DNA of 9,574 nt from contig DATGMB010000049.1 of assembly GCA_035293845.1 (NCBI GenBank), forward strand, positions 1 to 9,574. Direction: 5' to 3'. Every line of letters begins with the position of its first letter. Positions within the stretch are counted from its first letter, which is position 1. The DNA comes from DATGMB01 sp035293845 (lineage in GTDB: Bacteria; Acidobacteriota; Terriglobia; Bryobacterales; Bryobacteraceae). The notes under the pieces are model-generated. The model was not told the origin of the DNA. It did not search any database and worked only from the letters and a program-made list of their open reading frames with translations. A program made the position numbers and the translations under genes. This document shows positions 1 through 5,255 of the stretch, one piece after another.

Positions 1-630
1 TTCCGCATGATCAACATCGGGCTGGTGAACGAAATCGCGCTGATGTGCGACCGCATGGGGATCAACGTATGGGAAGTGATCGACGCGGCCGCCACCAAAC
101 CGTTCGGCTTCATGCCGTTCTACCCCGGCCCCGGGCTGGGCGGGCACTGCATCCCGATCGACCCGTTTTATCTTTCCTGGAAGACCAAGCAGGCCGGCAT
201 CGAGGCGCGATTTATCGAACTCGCCGGGTACATCAACGGCCAGATGCCGCACTTTGTGGTGGACAAGGTGCAGAACGCGCTCAACGACGCCGGCAAGCCG
301 GTCAAGGGCTCGCGCATCCATGTGATGGGCGTCGCCTACAAGCGCGACATCGACGATATGCGCGAGTCGCCGGCGCTCGACGTAATTCTGCTGCTCGAAA
401 AGCGCGGCGCGCAAATCACGTATAGCGACCCGCACGTGCCGGTCTTACGGCTGGATGGCCATCAGCTCGAAGCCAGCCCGGAAACCGAGGCCGCGAACGC
501 CGATTGCGCCGTGATCGTCACCGACCACACTGCCTTCGATTACGCCGGCCTGGTCTCACGCGCCCCGCTGATCGTCGACACGCGCAACGCGTTAAAGAAG
601 TTCAGCTCTCCGAAAATCGTGCGGCTGTAG
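1..630 (+). CDS. UDP-glucose/GDP-mannose dehydrogenase family protein, C-terminal part (5' truncated by window)
   Basis: This gene is open from the first base of the window in frame 1, so its N-terminal Rossmann domain and true start lie upstream; the first visible ATG (position 7) is internal. The family oxidises a UDP-hexose (UDP-glucose, UDP-GlcNAc or UDP-ManNAc) at C6 with two NAD+ to give a UDP-uronic acid for capsule, O-antigen or exopolysaccharide. Seen directly: the central-domain motif NIGLVNE near the left edge; the catalytic loop GPGLGGHCIPIDPFYL, with the nucleophilic Cys at bases 148-150; then the C-terminal UDP-binding domain with GVAYKRDIDDMRESPALDV (from about base 330). The conserved active-site Lys should lie just upstream of the window. 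The FxPFYPGPGLGGHCIPIDP wording is closer to the WbpA/TviB (UDP-HexNAc dehydrogenase) branch than to Ugd, but substrate is inferred. The stop is TAG, and the gene is convergent with the next one. Confidence 0.93.
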   Translation, partial: FRMINIGLVNEIALMCDRMGINVWEVIDAAATKPFGFMPFYPGPGLGGHCIPIDPFYLSWKTKQAGIEARFIELAGYINGQMPHFVVDKVQNALNDAGKPVKGSRIHVMGVAYKRDIDDMRESPALDVILLLEKRGAQITYSDPHVPVLRLDGHQLEASPETEAANADCAVIVTDHTAFDYAGLVSRAPLIVDTRNALKKFSSPKIVRL

Positions 631-641
631 GCTCATTCGAA

Positions 642-717
642 GCCGCCGATTAACGCAGATGAACGCCGATAAAACGGTTGGTTTTTCAATCTGCGTTCAT
701 CTGTGTTAATCGGCGGC
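642..717. repeat. Imperfect 29-bp inverted repeat built of 10-bp tandem units
   Basis: The left arm is 642-670 and the right arm 689-717, with 27 of 29 positions complementary and an 18-base loop at 671-688. The mismatches are in the second gattaac-type unit pairing and near the inner end. Each arm carries two 10-bp units of the form GATnAACGCn (gattaacgca, gatgaacgcc on the left) plus a GCCGCC/GGCGGC clamp. It fills almost all of the 88-base gap between two convergent stop codons (630 and 719), so it could fold in either transcript and act as a bidirectional 3'-end hairpin. There is no clean U-tract after it on either strand. The motif resembles a dispersed intergenic repeat I recall from many environmental genomes; that is memory, not a search. 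Confidence 0.8.
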
Positions 718-718
718 C

Positions 719-1120
719 TTACGACTCCAGGATTTCCGGCCCCAGGATCTGCAGATGAATCTTCTGCATCACCTGCGCGGTGCCGGTGAGCTTCTCCGCC
801 AGCCGCATGGCGGTGAGGTGGCTCATACGGAATTCATCGAGCGTGAGACGCCGCAGCGGGCGCATGCGGACCGGGCGCAGCGTGCGGTCTTCGCACGGCA
901 TGAGGAAATAGGTTTCGTCGTCTCCCAGCGCTCCGGCGCCGCGCGACTCGACGAAGATCCGCGCGGTCAGCCCCATCTGGCAGAAGTTGACCCGCAGGCC
1001 CTCGGTCTCCGGGAACAGCGCCCACATTTCCTGCTCGGTCTCGATGTAGTCGCCGTAATCGAAGGACTTGGGCAGGGGAAACGCCGCTTGGGGATCGAGA
1101 AACGCGTAAGGGTTGGACAC
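719..1120 (-). CDS. Conserved-looking protein of unknown function, 133 aa
   Basis: I do not recognise a family. I chose the GTG at 1118-1120 (protein begins MSNPYAFLDPQ) because AAAGGAG lies 11 bases upstream at 1132-1138. The open frame continues upstream to 1303, but that part overlaps the end of the BON gene and reads as Ser/Pro/Ala/Cys-rich shadow sequence. The product is soluble-looking, with no signal peptide or membrane span. Its middle (residues about 25-60) is acidic and aromatic (DYGDYIETEQEMWALFPE), and a basic patch follows (RPVRMRPLRR, about 82-91). The C-terminal third is predicted helical. It has two Cys (47 and 76), not in a metal-binding arrangement. It lies 43 bases behind the BON gene on the same strand and is probably cotranscribed. 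Its translation start is inside a hairpin (1117-1149). The coding call rests on the RBS, sensible composition and a stop placed exactly at the intergenic repeat. Confidence 0.72.
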   Translation of the reverse strand: MSNPYAFLDPQAAFPLPKSFDYGDYIETEQEMWALFPETEGLRVNFCQMGLTARIFVESRGAGALGDDETYFLMPCEDRTLRPVRMRPLRRLTLDEFRMSHLTAMRLAEKLTGTAQVMQKIHLQILGPEILES

Positions 1121-1149
1121 TGAGGGGCAAGCTCCTTTCCCCTCAGTGT
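1117..1149 (-). promoter_or_regulatory. Perfect 11-bp dyad enclosing the RBS and GTG start of the downstream gene
   Basis: Bases 1117-1127 and 1139-1149 are exact reverse complements (acactgagggg / cccctcagtgt), separated by 11 bases. On the minus-strand transcript the loop is aaaggagcttg, so the Shine-Dalgarno sequence is in the loop, while the GTG start codon (1118-1120) is paired in the 3' arm. The stem has seven G-C and four A-U pairs. The hairpin begins 14 bases after the BON stop codon, so it could modulate translation of the second gene, stabilise the upstream message, or be a DNA operator. No U-tract follows, so it is not a classical terminator. Confidence 0.6.
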
Positions 1150-1163
1150 ACCCTTTCGAACAT

Positions 1164-2006
1164 TTATTTGCTGCGGATTGCCCCGCCGGCGGCGCTGGCG
1201 GATTGCTCCTCGCGCGACTGAATCCGGAGCTCGTTGTGCACTTCCCGCACGCCGGAGACGTTTTCGGCCACATCCTCGGCCAGCCGCTTGGCGTAGCGCT
1301 CATCGACCGTGCCGGTGAGGGTGACTTCTCCGTTCTTCACCTGCACATCGATCTCGGTCGCGTCGATATCGGGGTGATCGGTGAGGCGCTCGTTGATGTC
1401 CTCCCGGATGCGGTCGTCGGAGCGGCGCCAGCCCTTGGGGCCGCGGCCGGCGAAGCGTCCGCGCTCGGCGTAGACGCCCATGCCGCCCGAGAAAGCGGTG
1501 ACGCCGCCGCCATAGCCGCCATAACTGCCGCCCCACCCGCTCTCGGAGCGGCCGGAATAGCCGGTCCCGTAACCGCCGCCGTAACTATAGCCTGTGCGGC
1601 CGCCGCGCTCCCATTCGGGATTGCGTCCCCAGCCGCCGCGGGTACGGAATTCGTAATCGCGGCTGTAATCGGGCCGGTTGCCGAAAGTGCCCCAGGTACC
1701 CTGGGCGCCCCAATCGCCGCGGGAGCTGAATTCATCGCGCTCCGCGCCGTAGCGCTCGTCGAATTCGGTGTCACGGCGCCGGCCTTCGCCGCCCCGCCAG
1801 TCTTCGTGGGAAAAGAACCCCTGCCCGCGCGGGCGGTCCTGGCGTCCTGTGGAGTAGGGGTCTTCATAATTGCGGCTTCCGGTATACCGCCGCTCGCGGC
1901 CCTGCTCCGGCCGTTCGTAGCGCTCGGCGCCGAATTCGCGATTGCGGTCCCAGTCTTCGCGGCCTCCGAAGCGGTCGCGATCCCTTTCCTCATAACGGTC
2001 TGGCAT
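1164..2006 (-). CDS. BON-domain protein with long Arg/Asp/Gly/Tyr-rich N-terminal region
   Basis: The start is the ATG at 2004-2006 (MPDRYEERDRDR), giving 280 aa; AAAGGAG sits 7 bases upstream, whereas the further in-frame extension to 2048 has no RBS. Residues about 1-190 are low complexity: first a charged Arg/Asp/Glu stretch, then a Gly/Tyr/Ser/Trp-rich stretch. Residues about 188-264 carry the recognisable part: RGPKGWRRSDDRIREDINER leading into a BON domain with the V-x-NGEVTLTGTVDER turn and a final GVREVHNELRI strand. BON domains (as in OsmY) bind membranes or phospholipids and are associated with osmotic and envelope stress. There is no signal peptide or membrane span, unlike OsmY, so a cytoplasmic or membrane-peripheral location is inferred. 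The gene is divergent from the FecR-type gene and followed by the 133-aa unknown on the same strand. Confidence 0.88.
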   Translation of the reverse strand: MPDRYEERDRDRFGGREDWDRNREFGAERYERPEQGRERRYTGSRNYEDPYSTGRQDRPRGQGFFSHEDWRGGEGRRRDTEFDERYGAERDEFSSRGDWGAQGTWGTFGNRPDYSRDYEFRTRGGWGRNPEWERGGRTGYSYGGGYGTGYSGRSESGWGGSYGGYGGGVTAFSGGMGVYAERGRFAGRGPKGWRRSDDRIREDINERLTDHPDIDATEIDVQVKNGEVTLTGTVDERYAKRLAEDVAENVSGVREVHNELRIQSREEQSASAAGGAIRSK

Positions 2007-2013
2007 ACATGGG

Positions 2014-2020
2014 CTCCTTT
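2014..2020 (-). promoter_or_regulatory. Ribosome binding site deciding the BON-protein start
   Basis: The minus-strand transcript reads AAAGGAG here, 7 bases before the ATG at 2004-2006. The same 7-base sequence precedes the next gene on this strand. It fixes the start at MPDRYEE and excludes the 14 upstream codons that remain open. Confidence 0.75.
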
Positions 2021-2038
2021 TAGAGTTTGGAATGGGCG

Positions 2039-2064
2039 CCCGCGGCACTCCGGATTGCCGCGGG
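2039..2064 (-). promoter_or_regulatory. Perfect 9-bp hairpin in the leader of the BON gene
   Basis: The arms cccgcggca (2039-2047) and tgccgcggg (2056-2064) are exactly complementary around an 8-base loop. In the BON transcript the hairpin would end 18 bases before the Shine-Dalgarno sequence. It could be a 5'-UTR structure or an operator in the divergent intergenic region. No U-tract follows, so I do not call it a terminator. Confidence 0.45.
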
Positions 2065-2144
2065 AACTCTCAATTCCCATGGTAGCGGCGGCGCCCCGGG
2101 GCATAGGGAAAAACCTGATTTGCCATTGTGCGGCAGGGCGCGGG

Positions 2145-2160
2145 CGGCACAGCCGTGCCG
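2145..2160. other. Short perfect inverted repeat in the BON/FecR divergent intergenic region
   Basis: The sequence cggcac-agcc-gtgccg is a 6-bp perfect stem with a 4-base loop, about 65 bases upstream of the FecR-type start. A possible but weak -35 element (ttgact, 2179-2184) lies downstream of it without a convincing -10 at normal spacing. It may be an operator half-site pair, but in DNA this GC-rich a 6-bp dyad can arise by chance. Confidence 0.25.
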
Positions 2161-2225
2161 GTAGCCCCAAAGACCCGCTTGACTTTAGCCGCGGAACTCT
2201 CCACTCTGAATGCGAGGTAGCGATA

Positions 2226-3347
2226 ATGAAGCGGCTTGGACTTTGGGGGGCTTCGTTGGCAGTCCTGGCGCTGGGAGCGCTCCCGGCATTCGCGCAGACG
2301 GTGATCGGCGCCAAAAGCGGCGTGATCAACTGGGTTGAGGGCGACGCCTTCCTCGGCGATAAGCCGTACACCATGCAGCCGTCGCAATTCGGCGAGGTGA
2401 AGGAAGGCATGACCTTCCGCACCGAAGAGGGCCGCGCCGAAGTGCTGTTGCCCCCAGGCGTCTTCCTGCGCATCGCGGAGAAAAGCTCGTTCAAGATGAT
2501 CAGCAACCGGCTGATCGATACCCGGGTGGAGCTGCTAGCCGGTTCCGGCGTCGTGGAAGTGGACGACCTCGCCAAGGAAGCCACCGTGACGGTGGTCTGC
2601 AAGGACGGCACCGTTTCGCTCACCAAGCCGGGCATTTATCGCTTCGATGCCGAACCGGCGCGGATGAAGGTCTTCAAAGGAACGGCCGAGGTCGCCCTGG
2701 GCGGTGAGAATACCTCCGTCCCGGCCGGAAAGATGATCGCATTGAGCGGCCCGGTAGCGTCAGTGGAGAAATTCGATATCGCCCAGACCGATTCGCTCGA
2801 CCACTGGAGCCGGCGGCGCGGCGAACTGCTGGCGAACGCCAATATCTCGGCGGCCAAGCAGGCCACCAGCAGCTACGGCGGCTACGCCAGCGACCCGTGC
2901 TACGGCTCGTCCGGGTACGGCGCCTACGGCACCGGCCCGTTCGCGCGGCCGTGGGGGACCTGGAGCTACAACCCGTACTACGGCCTCGGCACTTACATTC
3001 CGTGCCAGGGACGAATTATGAGCCCGTACGGCTATGCCTACTGGAGCCCGTTCGCGGTTTATAACGCCTTCTTCGCGCCACGGCCGGTTTATGGCTGGAA
3101 TCCGGGCCGCGGGTACGGCAATGATCCCGGATACGGAACCGGGGCTCCGGGTTACACCCGCGCCGCGTCGAGCATGAGCGGCTATTCCGGCGCGGTTTCC
3201 TCTGCATCCTCTCCCGGACCGGGCTTTGGCGGGTCGAGCCATGCGGGTTCGGCGGGCATGGGATCGAGTTCCGCCGGAGCGGCTGGAGCTGGTTCCGCGG
3301 GCCACGGCGGAGGCGGCGCCGCGGGCGGCGGCGGGCACGGGAAGTAG
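2226..3347 (+). CDS. Exported FecR-domain protein with Gly/Tyr/Ser-rich C-terminal tail
   Basis: The start is ATG 2226-2228, with GAGG 8 bases upstream (2214-2217); the protein is 373 aa. The frame stays open far upstream (to 1113), but that stretch is antisense to the BON gene. Residues 1-23 form a signal peptide (MKRLGLWGASLAVLALGALPAFA, cut before Gln24; shown in parts: Lys/Arg head, Leu/Ala core, AFA box). Residues about 30-170 form a FecR-like beta-rich domain, including FRTEEGRAEVLLPPGVFLRI and repeated short strands (VELLAGSGVVEV; MKVFKGTAEVALGG). FecR in anti-sigma systems is periplasmic, but here there is no N-terminal cytoplasmic segment or sigma-factor neighbour, so signalling is not indicated. 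From about residue 215 the tail is Tyr/Gly/Pro-rich with two Cys (225 and 260) that could pair, ending in a Gly/Ser/Ala/His run. A role as an envelope or extracellular structural protein is inferred. Confidence 0.88.
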   Translation: MKRLGLWGASLAVLALGALPAFAQTVIGAKSGVINWVEGDAFLGDKPYTMQPSQFGEVKEGMTFRTEEGRAEVLLPPGVFLRIAEKSSFKMISNRLIDTRVELLAGSGVVEVDDLAKEATVTVVCKDGTVSLTKPGIYRFDAEPARMKVFKGTAEVALGGENTSVPAGKMIALSGPVASVEKFDIAQTDSLDHWSRRRGELLANANISAAKQATSSYGGYASDPCYGSSGYGAYGTGPFARPWGTWSYNPYYGLGTYIPCQGRIMSPYGYAYWSPFAVYNAFFAPRPVYGWNPGRGYGNDPGYGTGAPGYTRAASSMSGYSGAVSSASSPGPGFGGSSHAGSAGMGSSSAGAAGAGSAGHGGGGAAGGGGHGK

Positions 3348-3361
3348 ACATCACGCGGAGG

Positions 3362-3389
3362 GCCGCCGGAGCAGACGACTGCCGGCGGC
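3362..3389. terminator. Strong GC-rich hairpin between convergent genes
   Basis: The left side 3362-3374 pairs with the right side 3379-3389: 7 bp (gccgccg/cggcggc), a 2-base bulge, 4 bp (gcag/ctgc), and an acga tetraloop. It begins 14 bases after the stop of the FecR-type gene and lies about 40 bases past the stop of the opposing receiver-like gene. It lacks a following U-tract on either strand, so factor-independent termination is not proven; a 3'-end stabilising structure is equally possible. Confidence 0.45.
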
Positions 3390-3426
3390 GGCTTCAATGG
3401 CGCAGCCTTGGGCCGGCCGCCCAGCT

Positions 3427-3840
3427 TCAGACGGCCTGCCGCGCCGGGCGATAGCGCCGGATGGCCCGCAAGCCGATCAGGTCCGCCACCTTGGCGAGCA
3501 GGTTCGGGACGTTCTCGGTATAGATCGAAACCTCAGAATCCATTCGGGTTACTGGTTTCTGCCGGGACGGCTCGTACGCCGTGATCATGGCGGTGGCGGG
3601 GCGGTATTCCTTGACGCGAGCGTAGGCCAGGATCGGGCGAAAACCCGGTTCATCGCCGCTCAAAACCAGTTCGTATTTGCCCTGATCGAGCTTGGCAACG
3701 GCTTCCGCCGGAGTGGCAGCGACGTCCACGGCATAGCCGCCCGCCTGAAGAATCGTCTGCAGCGTCAGCCGGGGCGCCAATTCACCGTGCGCGAGCAGAA
3801 CGTGGGCGAGTTCCAGGCGCGGGCTGGAGGACTTTCGCAT
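3427..3840 (-). CDS. Degenerate response-regulator receiver-domain protein (pseudo-receiver), 137 aa
   Basis: The start is ATG at 3838-3840; no good Shine-Dalgarno precedes it. Residues about 13-122 align by eye with a CheY-like receiver: strand 1 HVLLAHGE, helix 1, GGYAVDVAATPAEAVAKL, strand 3 YELVLSG, strand 4 TAMITAY, then a final helix. The key residues are mostly lost. The Asp-Asp acidic pair after strand 1 is His18-Gly19, the phosphoryl-accepting Asp at the end of strand 3 is Gly62 (Asp63 is one position later), and the conserved Lys is Glu109. Only Thr87 at the end of strand 4 remains. There is no output domain, kinase or DNA-binding part, and about 15 basic residues close the protein (IRRYRPARQ). 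It probably acts as a phosphorylation-independent interaction module; partners are unknown. It is convergent with the FecR-type gene and divergent from the hydrolase. Confidence 0.78.
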   Translation of the reverse strand: MRKSSSPRLELAHVLLAHGELAPRLTLQTILQAGGYAVDVAATPAEAVAKLDQGKYELVLSGDEPGFRPILAYARVKEYRPATAMITAYEPSRQKPVTRMDSEVSIYTENVPNLLAKVADLIGLRAIRRYRPARQAV

Positions 3841-3913
3841 GTGCCGTTAGGAATACTTTAACCGAGAATGCCCGATTCAGAGCCACCTATTTTGCTTATC
3901 TCTCGATACTCAC

Positions 3914-3927
3914 GGCTGAATTCAGCC
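3914..3927. promoter_or_regulatory. Perfect 14-bp palindrome in a divergent intergenic region (possible operator)
   Basis: The sequence ggctgaattcagcc is its own reverse complement. It lies in the 212-base, comparatively AT-rich gap between the receiver-like gene (minus) and the hydrolase (plus), 74 bases from the former's ATG and 125 from the latter's. A dimeric regulator site is plausible; no family consensus is recognised. The rest of the gap holds no convincing promoter that I can place. Confidence 0.4.
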
Positions 3928-4052
3928 AAATGGAACCAATAGTTTAGGACGGTACTAAGAGTAACGAAATCCGGGGTAAAGTGCTGCTGCGGACACTCGG
4001 TTCGGCGCCGCCCGGGCCTCCGCGACAGCCGTAAGCTGATATCTTGTTTTGC

Positions 4053-4918
4053 ATGAAACTGGTTATTCTGCTCACGCTAGCGGCATCGGTCCTGCCAGCG
4101 CAGAGGACCCCGGAGCCGGAGCTGCTCTGGCCGGACGGCCTCCCGGGGCGCAAGGGAGCGCGGATATCGACAAACCAACGCTCACCCCATACCTCCTGGC
4201 TCCCGGACGCGGCACGGGGACGGCGGTAGTGGTCTGCCCCGGCGGGGGGTATAGCCACCTGGCGATGGACCACGAGGGCGATCAGGTGGCCCGATGGCTG
4301 AATTCGCTCGGCGTGGCGGCGTTTGTTCTGAAATACCGGCTCGGCCCGAAATACCACCATCCGGTGGAATTGGGGGACGCGCAGCGCGCCATTCGCACCG
4401 TGCGGGCGCGGGCTGAGGCGTATCGCGTGATGCCGGACCGCGTGGGAATCATGGGCTTTTCGGCGGGCGGACACCTGGCCTCGACGGCGGCCACCCATTT
4501 CGACGGCGGCAACGCCATGGCGGCCGATCCGATCGACCGCGCCTCGAGCCGGCCGGACTTCGCGGTGCTTTGCTACCCGGTGATTTCGTTCACCACGCCA
4601 TACGTGCACCGGGGGTCGCTGCGCGCGCTGCTCGGAGACACCCCCGATCCGAAGCTGGTCGAGAATCTCTCGAACGAATTGCAGGTGACCGCGCAGACGC
4701 CGCCCACGTTCCTGTTTCACACGAGCGACGACCCCGTGGTGCCGGTGGAGAACAGCATCCTGTTCTACCAGGCGCTGCGCAAGGCGGGGGTGCCGGCGGA
4801 GCTCCACGTTTACGAGCACGGCCCGCACGGCGTCGGACTGGCGGCGACGGATGCCACGCTCGGGACATGGCCCGCGCGGCTCGCCGATTGGCTGCGGGTG
4901 CGGGGCCTGTTGCGGTAG
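4053..4918 (+). CDS. Secreted alpha/beta hydrolase (acetyl-esterase/xylan-esterase-like), apparent frameshift near 4145
   Basis: The N-terminus is in one frame: ATG 4053, signal peptide MKLVILLTLAASVLPAQ, then ELLWPDGLPG. The catalytic body is in another frame, entered as GAQGSADIDKPTLTPYLL and running to TAG at 4918. Adding one G to the GGGG run at 4145-4148 joins them into a continuous 288-aa protein matching the usual family layout (WPxGxPG, then DKPTLTxYL). Body features: oxyanion region VVCPGGGYSHLAMDHEG; nucleophile Ser in GFSAGG (codon 4460-4462); acid in HTSDDPVVP; catalytic His in HGPHGVGL. The family (Aes-like, COG0657) deacetylates sugars or polysaccharide side chains outside the cytoplasm. 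The downstream frame alone is open from an ATG at 4049, but its first ~30 residues are shadow sequence. The cause could be a sequencing or assembly indel, a real inactivating mutation, or (less likely) slippage. No strong RBS precedes ATG 4053. Confidence 0.82.
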
Positions 4919-5079
4919 CGGGCAGCCGCAAAGCTGGAAAAATCGCGAAAAGCTGTGATAAGATACAAAAGTTCCTACAGCACGCTAGCAGTACCCTCAG
5001 GCGGAGCGCACCTGTTCTGTTTCGGTTCCGGAAATCGCTCGTGGGTTGGAGCAGATGTGTAGGCCGGAAGAGGAGATAG

Positions 5080-5193
5080 ATGTTCAATCCCGATGTGCTC
5101 ACTCTGGTGGTCCTCCTGGTGGCGGTGCTGGCGGCTTTGCTGATTCCGCCGGGACCGGGGACGCCGTTGCGGTCGCCTGCGGCGTCACGGTAA
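5080..5193 (+). CDS. Possible small single-span membrane peptide, 37 aa
   Basis: ATG 5080 follows AGGAG (5071-5075, part of gaagaggaga) at a 4-base spacing, slightly short but with a strong match. The peptide starts MFNPDVLTLVVLLVAVLAAL, continues LIPPGPGTP and ends in a short basic tail (RSPAASR), stopping at TAA 5191-5193. Residues about 6-22 form one unbroken hydrophobic segment, enough to cross the membrane. It lies alone in the 337-base gap between the hydrolase and the helicase. A possible -10-like sequence (taagat, 4961-4966) sits upstream without a good -35. No family is recognised. The alternative is that this is chance: GC-rich DNA rich in ctg/gtg codons easily yields Leu/Val runs. 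The RBS, rather than the composition, is what argues for it. Confidence 0.42.
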   Translation: MFNPDVLTLVVLLVAVLAALLIPPGPGTPLRSPAASR

Positions 5194-5255
5194 TTTCGCC
5201 GTTTATCAGGCCAAACGGGTGTACGTGTTACACTTAGGTGGTCCCCAAATTCTTG

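Noticed and set aside
1121..1303. N-terminal extension of the 133-aa protein
   Set aside because: It overlaps the BON coding end in another frame, has no RBS, and reads as Ser/Pro/Ala-rich shadow sequence; the GTG at 1118-1120 has AAAGGAG upstream.
2093..2102. Palindrome gccccggggc
   Set aside because: Pure G/C 10-mer in GC-rich DNA; expected by chance and not placed near any other signal.
2179..2210. Sigma-70 promoter for the FecR-type gene starting from ttgact
   Set aside because: The -35-like hexamer has no acceptable -10 at 16-19 bases spacing.
1113..2225. Plus-strand frame open for more than 1.1 kb upstream of and in frame with the FecR-type gene
   Set aside because: It is exactly antisense to the BON gene, whose product has a recognisable domain and RBS. 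The FecR-type signal peptide begins at 2226 with its own RBS, so the upstream part is a GC-rich shadow.
3944..4828. Long minus-strand frame opposite the hydrolase
   Set aside because: Arg/His/Val-rich composition, no family motif, and it is the mirror of a gene with an intact catalytic triad.
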